DNA from: an uncultured Synergistales bacterium
GTDB lineage: Bacteria; Synergistota; Synergistia; Synergistales; Aminobacteriaceae
Direction of reading: 5' to 3'
Length of the DNA: 21,300 nucleotides
Assembly: GCA_905233295.1 (NCBI GenBank)
Contig: CAJODX010000033.1
Span: 1-21,300, forward strand
Positions 7,252 to 13,877 of this stretch are shown one piece after another. The stretch's first letter is position 1. Each line of letters starts with the position of its first letter. The notes beneath the pieces are model-generated. The model saw nothing but the letters and a program-made list of their open reading frames with translations, did not search any database and was not told the origin of the DNA. A program made the translations under genes and the position numbers.

Positions 7252-7694
7252 ATGAAAAAATTTTTTATTTCTTTTTTTATTATTTTTATTTTTTCGTCAG
7301 CGGCATTTGCCCAGCTCCAGTCATTCGGAAATTTCCGCGCTGAAATTCCTTCCGGCTGGACAGGCGAGCTTCAGGGCAAAACCCTCGTAATAAAAAATCA
7401 AAATGCCAAAGCCTCTCTCGCCGTAGCATTCAATGAAATGGGCACAGCGGATCTGTCTGACATCGTTGAACGTCTTTACATTCAAATGGACGGACGCGAT
7501 CTTGAACAGGACGAGGACAGGACGAGGACGGAGATTATTCTTTCAGTTTCGTGAACATGGCTGGAGTTGAGAGTATTGCTCTGGTAACAGGCGGAGACGG
7601 ATATTATCTTGTCATCTCAATGAGCGGCTTCGAGAACGATGATTTAACTTCAGACTTTGAAAAAATTTTAGATTCAATCGACTGGGAAGATTAA
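7252..7694 (+). pseudogene. Small secreted protein, paralog 3, frameshifted by an 11-bp tandem duplication
   Basis: The ATG at 7252 has a GGGAGG ribosome-binding site and encodes a signal peptide ending SSAAFA, then QLQSFGNFRAEIPSGWTGEL, the same opening as paralogs 1 and 2. The frame meets a stop at 7552-7554 after the sequence DLEQDEDRTRTEI. Just before that, an 11-bp unit (AGGACGAGGAC) is present twice (7508-7518 and 7519-7529). Removing one unit restores DLEQDEDGDYSFSFVNMAGVES and keeps the frame open to the TAA at 7692-7694, with the family's C-terminal part (ALVTGGDGYYLVIS, then DFEKILDSIDWED) intact. So the gene is a recent, potentially reversible knockout. As it stands it would make a 100-residue truncated precursor. 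A sequencing error is possible but would have to add exactly one repeat unit. Confidence 0.85.
7506..7529 (+). repeat. 11-bp tandem duplication inside paralog 3
   Basis: A 24-bp run has period 11, about 2.2 copies, with unit AGGACGAGGAC. Because 11 is not a multiple of 3, one extra unit shifts the frame. Copy-number change by slippage could switch the gene on or off. Confidence 0.9.
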
Positions 7695-7700
7695 TTTTTT

Positions 7701-8357
7701 ATGAAAAAAATTTTTGCATTGCTTCTCGTTTTTATTTTTGCTGGTTCGGCATTTGCTGAGATAAATAAAAAAACGGTTTTGCGTGCGTGGCAGACAATAA
7801 CACAGGCTGAAAAATTTCCTGAGCTTCCCATGAATTTTGAAAATGATGACGAGCCTAACGCATGGGTGGCGTATGACGATGAGGGAAATTACAGCGTCCA
7901 TGTAACGAGCGGCATTATGAAAATTCTGAAATCTGAAAATGAAATCGCCGGCGTTTTAGGACACGAACTCGGACATATTCAGCTTGGACATTACAATAAT
8001 TTTGCGCTTTCAGATACCGTACGTTCCATAATGGGAGCGAATCTCGAAAACGCTGACGATCTTGCTCAGGCAGTCGGGAATATCGGAATGGAATTGAAAG
8101 AAAGCAGCTTCAGCCGTGAACAGGAAACTGAAGCGGACAACTACGGCGTGAAAGTTTTAATAAAAGCCGGTTACAGTCCTCTCGGTCTTTACAACGCCAT
8201 GAAAAGATTTGACGAGAACGGACTCGGCACGGAAGAAAACGGATTTAACTCGCACCCAGCATCTGAAGAAAGGCTCGCGAATCTTGCGCGGCAGGCTCGT
8301 GAAAATAAAAACGGCAACGAAATCGACAGTCTTGCAAATGTTTTAATGGGAGAATAG
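7701..8357 (+). CDS. Secreted M48-family zinc metalloprotease (LoiP/YggG-like)
   Basis: A peptidase exported by a signal peptide (MKKIFALLLVFIFAGSAFA, 19 residues). The catalytic motif is HELGH (88-92), the two His binding zinc and Glu89 acting as base. The third ligand is Glu142 in ETEAD (142-146), the E-x-x-A-D motif of M48. The downstream SHPASEERL matches the S-H-P-x-x-x-x-R motif of this clan. At 218 residues it is a compact, single-domain form, shorter than LoiP and far shorter than HtpX, and it lacks membrane helices besides the signal. Its ATG lies 6 bp after the stop that would end repaired paralog 3, with only a weak GGAAGA upstream, so it probably depends on coupling or readthrough from that unit. 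Confidence 0.9.
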   Translation: MKKIFALLLVFIFAGSAFAEINKKTVLRAWQTITQAEKFPELPMNFENDDEPNAWVAYDDEGNYSVHVTSGIMKILKSENEIAGVLGHELGHIQLGHYNNFALSDTVRSIMGANLENADDLAQAVGNIGMELKESSFSREQETEADNYGVKVLIKAGYSPLGLYNAMKRFDENGLGTEENGFNSHPASEERLANLARQARENKNGNEIDSLANVLMGE

Positions 8358-8366
8358 CAAAACAAA

Positions 8367-8393
8367 AGAGTCTCTGAGTTTTTCAAAGGCTCT
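8367..8393. terminator. Bidirectional terminator between the M48 and nuclease genes
   Basis: An 11-bp stem (AGAGTCTCTGA with TCAAAGGCTCT, one mismatch and one wobble) closes on a GTTTT loop. On the minus strand it is followed by TTTTGTTTTG, which suits termination of the nuclease gene. The plus-strand T-run is short. It sits between convergent genes. Confidence 0.6.
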
Positions 8394-8423
8394 TTCGGTT
8401 AAAGGATTGCGCTGTTTTCAGAT

Positions 8424-9026
8424 TCATTTCCACATTCCGAGTTTTGATTTTTGAGCTTCTTCCTGAATATCGTAAAATAATTTTGCGTATTTGTTGTTCG
8501 GCTTGATGATCATGACTTTGGCGTATCCGTCCGCAAGCAATCTCGCATTGAACATTTCGCGGCGCACAGTTTCGTCATTAAAATTTTTCGGCTTCGACAG
8601 CCAGATATATGCAAGATGCCTGTTGTATTTGTCTGTCGGGGCTTTGTCATATTCCAGCCAGACATTGCGCCCTGTCAGTGATGTTTTTGTGAAATTGCTC
8701 GCCTCTTTGCCGTAAGGCTGAACTCCTTTAGTCGGGTGGACTGTCTCCGGAGTGTCAACGCCGAGAAATCTCACGCGCCTGTCAGAGCCGTTCACACGTA
8801 TCACCGCCGTATCTCCGTCTACAACACGTTCGACAATGCCCTGAACAATTTCTGAATTTTGAATTTCCGTCTGAACATTTTGAGCGGGTGTGTTTTCATT
8901 CAGAAAAGAAAGATCGCCGCCTGCAAAGTAAACCGCAGCAGCAACGATGATTAACAGAAAAATTTTTTTCGGTTCGAGTTTTGCAATATCATCGAACGTA
9001 ATATTTTTATTTTTTTTCCGTGCCAT
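8424..9026 (-). CDS. Membrane-anchored thermonuclease (staphylococcal nuclease family)
   Basis: A calcium-dependent DNA/RNA phosphodiesterase domain. After a basic N-terminus, residues 22-36 form one membrane helix with no cleavage site, so the catalytic domain (about 60-200) should be outside the cytoplasmic membrane but tethered. The active-site set is complete by alignment to the S. aureus enzyme: Asp70 and Asp72 in RVVDGDTA, Arg86, Asp91 and Glu94 in RFLGVDTPE, and Arg136 in YNRHLAYIW. The 200-residue length fits. It starts at the ATG 9026, 5 bp after the stop of the pilus-type ATPase, without its own Shine-Dalgarno, so it is probably coupled to that gene. A role in DNA processing with a pilus or uptake machine is possible but unproven. 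Confidence 0.92.
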   Translation of the reverse strand: MARKKNKNITFDDIAKLEPKKIFLLIIVAAAVYFAGGDLSFLNENTPAQNVQTEIQNSEIVQGIVERVVDGDTAVIRVNGSDRRVRFLGVDTPETVHPTKGVQPYGKEASNFTKTSLTGRNVWLEYDKAPTDKYNRHLAYIWLSKPKNFNDETVRREMFNARLLADGYAKVMIIKPNNKYAKLFYDIQEEAQKSKLGMWK

Positions 9027-9031
9027 TTTTT

Positions 9032-10567
9032 TTAAATTGTAGTCGTTAAAACTTCTTCGAGCGAAGTTATTCCGTTGATAGCAGCGTTGACACCGGCTTT
9101 ACGTAACGTTTTCATGCCCTGCTGAATCGCGGCTTCACGCAGTTCGATGTTGTCCGCACCCTTGAGAATCATTTCGCGTAAATTGTCATCGAGTACCATG
9201 ATTTCATAAATTCCGCGCCTTCCTCTGTAACCGTTGCGACAGCTGGGACAGCCTATCGGTCTGAAAGCGTGCGAACCTGAGGGGACGTGAATTTTTTCGC
9301 ATGTCTGATCGTCAAGTTCATATTCATCTTTGCAGAAAGGACAGAGGCATCTAACAAGCCTTTGTGCAATAACCCCCGACAGTGAAGCAGAAAGTAAAAA
9401 CGGCTGGACTCCCATATCAATGATTCGTGTAGCGGCACTGGGCGCATCGTTGGTGTGGAGCGTTGATAAAACAAAATGTCCCGTCAGTGCAGAACGTATT
9501 GCTATCTGTGCGGTATCAGTATCGCGAATCTCTCCGATCATTATTTTATCGGGGTCCTGACGCAAAATCGAACGCAGAGCCGAGTCAAATGTCAATCCGG
9601 CTTTTTCATTGACGTTGACCTGATTTATTCCGGGGATATAAAATTCCACGGGGTCTTCAACTGTAACGATGTTAATGTCAGGTTTGCTGATTCGTTTCAG
9701 CATTGAATAAAGCGTCGTGGATTTTCCTGAACCCGTAGGACCTGTCGCGAGCAAAATCCCCCACGGCATATCGCAAAATCTGTTGATATATCTCATATCA
9801 TCATCATCAAACCCGAGTTCTTCGAGTTCAACGGCGGCGTGGTCGCGGTCTAAGATTCTCATAACGATTTTTTCACCGCCCATCGTAGGCAACGAAGACA
9901 CACGGAGATCTATATGTTTGTTGTCAACAACCGTGAGAATACGTCCGTCCTGCGGTTTACGTTTTTCGGAAATATCCATTCCAGCCATGATTTTAATTCT
10001 CGATACAACAGAAGGATGAAGATTTGAAGGATACTCAAAATGCAGATATAAATTTCCGTCAACTCTGAAACGGATTCTGCTTGTGTTTTCGTATGCTTCA
10101 ATATGAATATCCGAAGCTTCTTCGCGGACAGCCTGAGATATTGTATCGTTTACAAGTTCGATTAAAGGCGCATCGTCAGGACCTGCAACTGTCGTAGTCG
10201 CTGAAAGAGGCGTGTATGCTTCAACCTGAGTCTGTTCGCTGAGAGCCTTAACGCCTTCAAGGTTCGTTGTCATGTCATAAAGATGGTGCAGATTTCTTTT
10301 TATGTCATCGCGTGCGGAAATGGCGACGCGGAGATTATGCCCCGTGAGCATTTTGAGTTCATCCTGAGCCGGAAGATTCAAAGGATCCGCCATCGTAACA
10401 ACGAGAGAGCCGTCTTCGTCAATTTCAAGCGGAATCACGCTGAGACGTTCCGCAACATTTTTGGGAATTAATTTTATAGCTTCAGGCTGAACCTGATGCC
10501 TGTCAAGCTGAACATACTGAAGGTCAAACTGCAGCGCAAGAGCCTCCGCGAGCTGTGTAGGCGTCAT
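9032..10567 (-). CDS. Type IV pilus / type II secretion assembly ATPase (PilB/GspE family), main reading frame, 5' end shifted
   Basis: A hexameric ATPase that powers pilin or pseudopilin assembly at the cytoplasmic side of the membrane. In this 511-residue frame an N-terminal MshEN-type domain is partly present (to about 100). The ATPase domain has Walker A GPTGSGKST (276-284), the aspartate box (VTVEDPVEF, 301-309), Walker B with DPDKIMIGEIRD (338-349), a His box (LSTLHTND), and the zinc-binding pair C409-x2-C412 and C440-x2-C443. The ATG at 10567 has no ribosome-binding site. The same frame upstream encodes conserved residues QRLGDILVSINA, so the true start lies in another frame at 10706. 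The gene therefore carries a frameshift near 10628-10634. No other pilus genes are in the window, so PilB and GspE cannot be separated. Confidence 0.88.
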   Translation of the reverse strand: MTPTQLAEALALQFDLQYVQLDRHQVQPEAIKLIPKNVAERLSVIPLEIDEDGSLVVTMADPLNLPAQDELKMLTGHNLRVAISARDDIKRNLHHLYDMTTNLEGVKALSEQTQVEAYTPLSATTTVAGPDDAPLIELVNDTISQAVREEASDIHIEAYENTSRIRFRVDGNLYLHFEYPSNLHPSVVSRIKIMAGMDISEKRKPQDGRILTVVDNKHIDLRVSSLPTMGGEKIVMRILDRDHAAVELEELGFDDDDMRYINRFCDMPWGILLATGPTGSGKSTTLYSMLKRISKPDINIVTVEDPVEFYIPGINQVNVNEKAGLTFDSALRSILRQDPDKIMIGEIRDTDTAQIAIRSALTGHFVLSTLHTNDAPSAATRIIDMGVQPFLLSASLSGVIAQRLVRCLCPFCKDEYELDDQTCEKIHVPSGSHAFRPIGCPSCRNGYRGRRGIYEIMVLDDNLREMILKGADNIELREAAIQQGMKTLRKAGVNAAINGITSLEEVLTTTI

Positions 10568-10706
10568 TGCGTTGATTGAAACGAGAATATCGCCCAGACG
10601 CTGGTTCGAGCTTTTTTGAATTTTTAAGGCGTTGTTCCTGAGTTACTAATTCGTATTCGAGTACGATGTCGCCGAATTTTCTTGCCTGTTTAAAAAGATT
10701 CGCCAA
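10524..10706 (-). pseudogene. Detached 5' end of the PilB/GspE ATPase gene (frameshift)
   Basis: From TTG 10706, with a GGGTGAG just upstream, the frame encodes MANLFKQARKFGDIVLEYELVTQEQ, the typical opening of a PilB/GspE N-terminal domain (LGDxLLExGLVTxEQ). It then turns into unrelated residues. The continuation expected for the family (ALKIQKSSNQRLGDILV) lies in the +1 frame, joined near the bases CAACGCC (10628-10634, minus strand). Compared with the usual EQLxxAL spacing, about eight bases seem to be missing. Either the gene is broken, or this is an assembly error. The real locus would be complement(9032..10706), about 557 residues. Confidence 0.75.
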
Positions 10707-10730
10707 AATGTCTCACCCTGTTCCTTTTGA

Positions 10731-10800
10731 ATTATTTGCAAGAAGTCCTTCGCTTCTTTAAGCGGGAAATGAATCACATTTTATGTATAATAACACACAA
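10731..10800 (-). promoter_or_regulatory. Promoter and leader of pilB, copy A of a repeated element
   Basis: On the minus strand: extended -10 TGTGTTATTAT (10787-10797), an inverted-repeat remnant ATAAAATGTGATTCAT, then CGCTTAAAGAAGC and a hairpin AAGAAG-7 nt-CTTCTT ending TTGC. The order and most bases recur upstream of hydC (16274-16344). The hairpin would lie in the 5' leader of the pilB transcript. Confidence 0.6.
10786..10791 (+). promoter_or_regulatory. Candidate -10 box of hisS
   Basis: A perfect TATAAT, 28 bp before the AAAAGGAGAG ribosome-binding site of hisS. It overlaps the -10 of pilB on the opposite strand (TATAATAACACA read one way, TGTGTTATTATA the other). The -35 is poor. Confidence 0.45.
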
Positions 10801-10835
10801 GCAAAGAAAAATAACAGAAAAAGGAGAGAAATTTT

Positions 10836-12095
10836 ATGGCTGCTATCAGCGCACCCAGAGGAACACGCGATATTTTACCTGAAGAATCGTGGAAATGGTC
10901 GTATATCGTTCAAACTGCCGGCGAAACAATGAAAAATTTCGGCTTCAGTGAAATTCACCTGCCGATATTTGAACACACGGAATTATTTTCGCGCGGTGTC
11001 GGCGAGACAACTGACATAGTAGAAAAAGAAATGTACACCTTTGAAGACAGAGGCGGACGGAGCATCACGTTAAGACCGGAGGCAACAGCAGGAGTTATGC
11101 GCGCTGCTATTGAAAATAATCTTTGCGTTCAAGGAGCAAGCGCAAAATTATGGAACTGGGGACCGATGTTCAGACACGAAAGACCGCAGAAAGGACGTTA
11201 CAGACAATTTTATCAGATTGATGCCGAATGTCTTGGAATTTCAAACGCTATGGCTGACGTTGAAATCATTTCGCTGTCAATCGAAATTTTCAGACGTTTA
11301 GGCTTAAAAAATCTCGAAGTCGTTATAAATTCTGTTGGCTGTGAAAAATGCCGCCCCGTTTACCGGCAGAAATTAATCGAATATTTTGAGACACGAAAAC
11401 AGGATTTATGTGAAACATGTCTTGCACGGCTCGACAGAAACCCGTTAAGAATTTTGGACTGTAAAAAAGAAGTCTGCGGACAAATCGCTGATGGAGCGCC
11501 CGACATTTTCGACTCTCTCTGTGATGAATGCCGCGAACATTTTGCCGAAGTCAGAGCGGGGCTTGAGCGTTTGGGTTTTGCTTACACGCTCAACAAAAGG
11601 CTCGTGAGGGGACTTGACTATTACACAAAGACGGCATATGAAATTTTATCCGGCGATCTCGGCGCACAAAACGCAGTAGCCGGCGGAGGACGTTACGATA
11701 ATCTTTCATCTGCGGTAGGCGGAAATAAAATTCCTGGTGTAGGCTTTGCCTGCGGACTTGACAGAATAATGCTCGTAATGGAAGAACAGGGTTGCAGCTT
11801 CGGCAAGATGCCTGAAACTGAAGTTTACGTTGCCGCACTTGATGACAGTGCGAGGGGAGCGGCTCAGATTCTCACGCACGAACTCAGAAAAAATAAAATT
11901 TCTGCGACCTCAGATACATCTGGAAAATCGTTCAAGGCTCAAATGAAAAACGCAGGTTCATGTAAATTCGCGTGCATAATAGGAGCTGATGAACTTGCAA
12001 ACGATACAGTCGCGGTTAAAAATCTGAGAGATTCTTCACAGGTCAGCGTTCCGATGAATGATGCCGTGAGTTATATTCAAAAAAATTTAAATTAA
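10836..12095 (+). CDS. hisS: Histidyl-tRNA synthetase
   Basis: A class II synthetase that charges tRNA-His in the cytoplasm. The 419-residue length is standard. Visible motifs are APRGTRDILPEE at the N-terminus, LRPEATAG (79-86), motif 2 with MFRHERPQKGRYRQFYQ (111-127), the histidine-binding loop LVRGLDYYTKT (256-266), and motif 3 with GVGFACGLDR at about 300. A C-terminal anticodon-binding domain follows (VYVAALDDSARGAAQ onward). The insert between 169 and 232 has several Cys pairs (CEKC, CETC, CDEC), as in many bacterial forms. ATG 10836 has AAAAGGAGAG about 9 nt upstream. aspS, the frequent partner, is not adjacent. The gene converges on hydA across a bidirectional terminator. Confidence 0.97.
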   Translation: MAAISAPRGTRDILPEESWKWSYIVQTAGETMKNFGFSEIHLPIFEHTELFSRGVGETTDIVEKEMYTFEDRGGRSITLRPEATAGVMRAAIENNLCVQGASAKLWNWGPMFRHERPQKGRYRQFYQIDAECLGISNAMADVEIISLSIEIFRRLGLKNLEVVINSVGCEKCRPVYRQKLIEYFETRKQDLCETCLARLDRNPLRILDCKKEVCGQIADGAPDIFDSLCDECREHFAEVRAGLERLGFAYTLNKRLVRGLDYYTKTAYEILSGDLGAQNAVAGGGRYDNLSSAVGGNKIPGVGFACGLDRIMLVMEEQGCSFGKMPETEVYVAALDDSARGAAQILTHELRKNKISATSDTSGKSFKAQMKNAGSCKFACIIGADELANDTVAVKNLRDSSQVSVPMNDAVSYIQKNLN

Positions 12096-12104
12096 AATAA
12101 AAAA

Positions 12105-12149
12105 AACAGGAACAGAAAAACAAAAAAACAAATTTTTCCCGTTCCTGTT
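12105..12149. terminator. Bidirectional terminator between hisS and hydA
   Basis: AACAGGAAC (12105-12113) pairs perfectly with GTTCCTGTT (12141-12149), with an inner GAAAAA/TTTTTC stem. On the minus strand the stem runs straight into TTTTTTTATTTTAATTT, a strong hydA terminator. On the plus strand the T-run is weaker. Confidence 0.8.
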
Positions 12150-12164
12150 ATAACGTTTTATAAC
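12147..12164. repeat. Small perfect hairpin after the hydA stop
   Basis: GTTATAA-CGTT-TTATAAC has a 7-bp perfect stem with a 4-nt loop. It lies between the hydA stop codon and the main terminator, sharing three bases with it. It may help protect the 3' end of the transcript. Confidence 0.5.
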
Positions 12165-12170
12165 ATTACG

Positions 12171-13865
12171 TCAGCTTGCGTGTTTATGTTTATGGAGAAG
12201 TTCGTGTTCTCTGCCTTTTATTAAAGTGTCGTACAAGGCGAGAGCTGTCGGGTTTTCGTTTGATTTTTTAATCTGAGTGTTTACGTCAGATTCATAAAGT
12301 CCGTGCTTTCGGGCTTCTTTTGTTCTGAAACCTGCGTGTGCAGGCTGACCTCCGCCCATTATGCAGCCTCTGCGGCACGCCATGATTTCGACAAAATGAT
12401 AAAAACTTTCGCCGTTTTTGATTCTCTGCAGCAACGCGTCCGCTTCACCAAGTCCGCTGACTACAGCCGCTTTGATTTCGTTCCCTTTGTAGTTGAAGGT
12501 GAACTCGCGCAACGGACCGGGACCTCTCACTCCGCTCTGGCGCAATTTTTCAATCGCAGGACGGTCTGGACCTTCGCAAAGAGTTCTCAGCGCGGCTTCC
12601 ATAACACCGCCCGAATTTCCGAAGATAACTCCGCCGCCTGATCCTATTCCGAAAGGCATATCGGCAGCTTCGCTTTCAAGCGCATCAAATTCAATTCCTG
12701 CACGCTTTATCATCGTGATCATTTCTTCGGTAGTCAGAACGTAATCAACATTCTGTTTACCGTCGCGTTTGAGGTCTTCGCGTAAAATTTCGGCTTTCTT
12801 TGCTGTACACGGCATAATCGCAACGGAGAGAATTTTTTTGCCCTCGTTATTTTTCGGGTCTTTGTAATATTCTCGCGCTACCGACCCTAACATTTGAAGC
12901 GGTGAGTAACTCGTTGAAATGTTCGGAACAAACTCAGGCCATCTCTTTTCGCAGAAAGACACCCACGCTGGGCAGCAAGATGTCAACAGCGGGAAAGGTC
13001 CGCCTTTTTCAAAAATTTCAAGAAATTCTTTGCTTTCTTCCAGAATGGTCATATCTGCACCGAAAGTCGTGTCGTAAACTTCGTCAAAACCGAGCCTGTG
13101 AAGAGCTGCAACGATTTTTCCCATTACGTTTTCACCGCGCGGTCCTCCGAAAGCCTGTCCTGCTGCAACACGCACTGCAGGAGCAACCTGTGCGAAAACT
13201 TTTATATTCGGGTCGGCGAGAGCTTCCCATACAGGGCGAATGTTCGTGTTGATACTGATCGCGCCGGTCGGGCAGACTACACGGCATTGTCCGCAGTTTA
13301 CGCAGTCGGTATCCGCAATTTTTTTATTGAACGCCGGAATGACCATAGCGTCCGTGCCGCGGTGAGCAAAATCTATTGCGTTGATGCCTTGAATGCCTTC
13401 GCAGACTCTCACGCAGTCGCCGCACAAAATACATTTATCGGGGTCGCGGACGATTGAGGGTGAACTGAAGTCGCGTTCATATTTTCTTTCGCGGTAGCCC
13501 CACGGTACAGAGTTGACGCCCAGCCTGTGAGCAAGGTTTTGAAGTTCGCAGTCGCCGTTCTTGACGCATGTTGTACAGTCGCGGTGGTGCGAAGCCAGCA
13601 TTAATTCAATCAACATTCTTCTGTAACGGACAAGACGCGGTGTACTCGTCCTTATGCTCAAGCCATCGCGCGGCTGTTCCGAGCATGACGCAAACATTCT
13701 GCCTTTGTCATCTTCAACGGTGCAGAGTCTGCAAGCTCCGTAAATCGAAAGTTCGGAATGGTAACAGAGCGTCGGCAGGTCGATTCCTGCTTTTCTTATA
13801 ACAGAAAGAATATTAGGTTCGTCCGTAAACTCAACGGGGAAACCGTCAATTTTCATTACTCCCAT
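12171..13865 (-). CDS. hydA: [FeFe]-hydrogenase catalytic subunit HydA of a trimeric NAD-linked enzyme
   Basis: Makes or consumes H2 in the cytoplasm. The 564 residues contain a [2Fe-2S] domain (Cys34, 45, 48, 61), a His-Cys3 site (DCTTCVKNGDCELQ, Cys97, 100, 106), two [4Fe-4S] sites (Cys145-148-151-155 and 188-191-194-198), and the H-cluster motifs TSCCPAW (Cys297), MPCTAKKAE (Cys353) and ACRRGCIMGGGQP (Cys497, 501). All H-cluster ligands are present. I chose ATG 13865: TAGGAGG sits 8 nt before it, whereas the GTG at 13874 abuts that site. It lacks the extra C-terminal [2Fe-2S] domain of the Thermotoga protein. It ends the hydC-hydB-hydA operon. Maturation proteins HydE, HydF and HydG are not in the window. 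Confidence 0.95.
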   Translation of the reverse strand: MGVMKIDGFPVEFTDEPNILSVIRKAGIDLPTLCYHSELSIYGACRLCTVEDDKGRMFASCSEQPRDGLSIRTSTPRLVRYRRMLIELMLASHHRDCTTCVKNGDCELQNLAHRLGVNSVPWGYRERKYERDFSSPSIVRDPDKCILCGDCVRVCEGIQGINAIDFAHRGTDAMVIPAFNKKIADTDCVNCGQCRVVCPTGAISINTNIRPVWEALADPNIKVFAQVAPAVRVAAGQAFGGPRGENVMGKIVAALHRLGFDEVYDTTFGADMTILEESKEFLEIFEKGGPFPLLTSCCPAWVSFCEKRWPEFVPNISTSYSPLQMLGSVAREYYKDPKNNEGKKILSVAIMPCTAKKAEILREDLKRDGKQNVDYVLTTEEMITMIKRAGIEFDALESEAADMPFGIGSGGGVIFGNSGGVMEAALRTLCEGPDRPAIEKLRQSGVRGPGPLREFTFNYKGNEIKAAVVSGLGEADALLQRIKNGESFYHFVEIMACRRGCIMGGGQPAHAGFRTKEARKHGLYESDVNTQIKKSNENPTALALYDTLIKGREHELLHKHKHAS

Positions 13866-13877
13866 TTTCAACACCTC

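Noticed and set aside
10600..10650. Programmed -1 frameshift at the A AAA AAG heptamer in the pilB 5' region
   Set aside because: The heptamer is in phase, but a -1 slip leads into a frame that soon stops (TGA); the conserved continuation lies in the +1 frame. Mutation or assembly error fits better.
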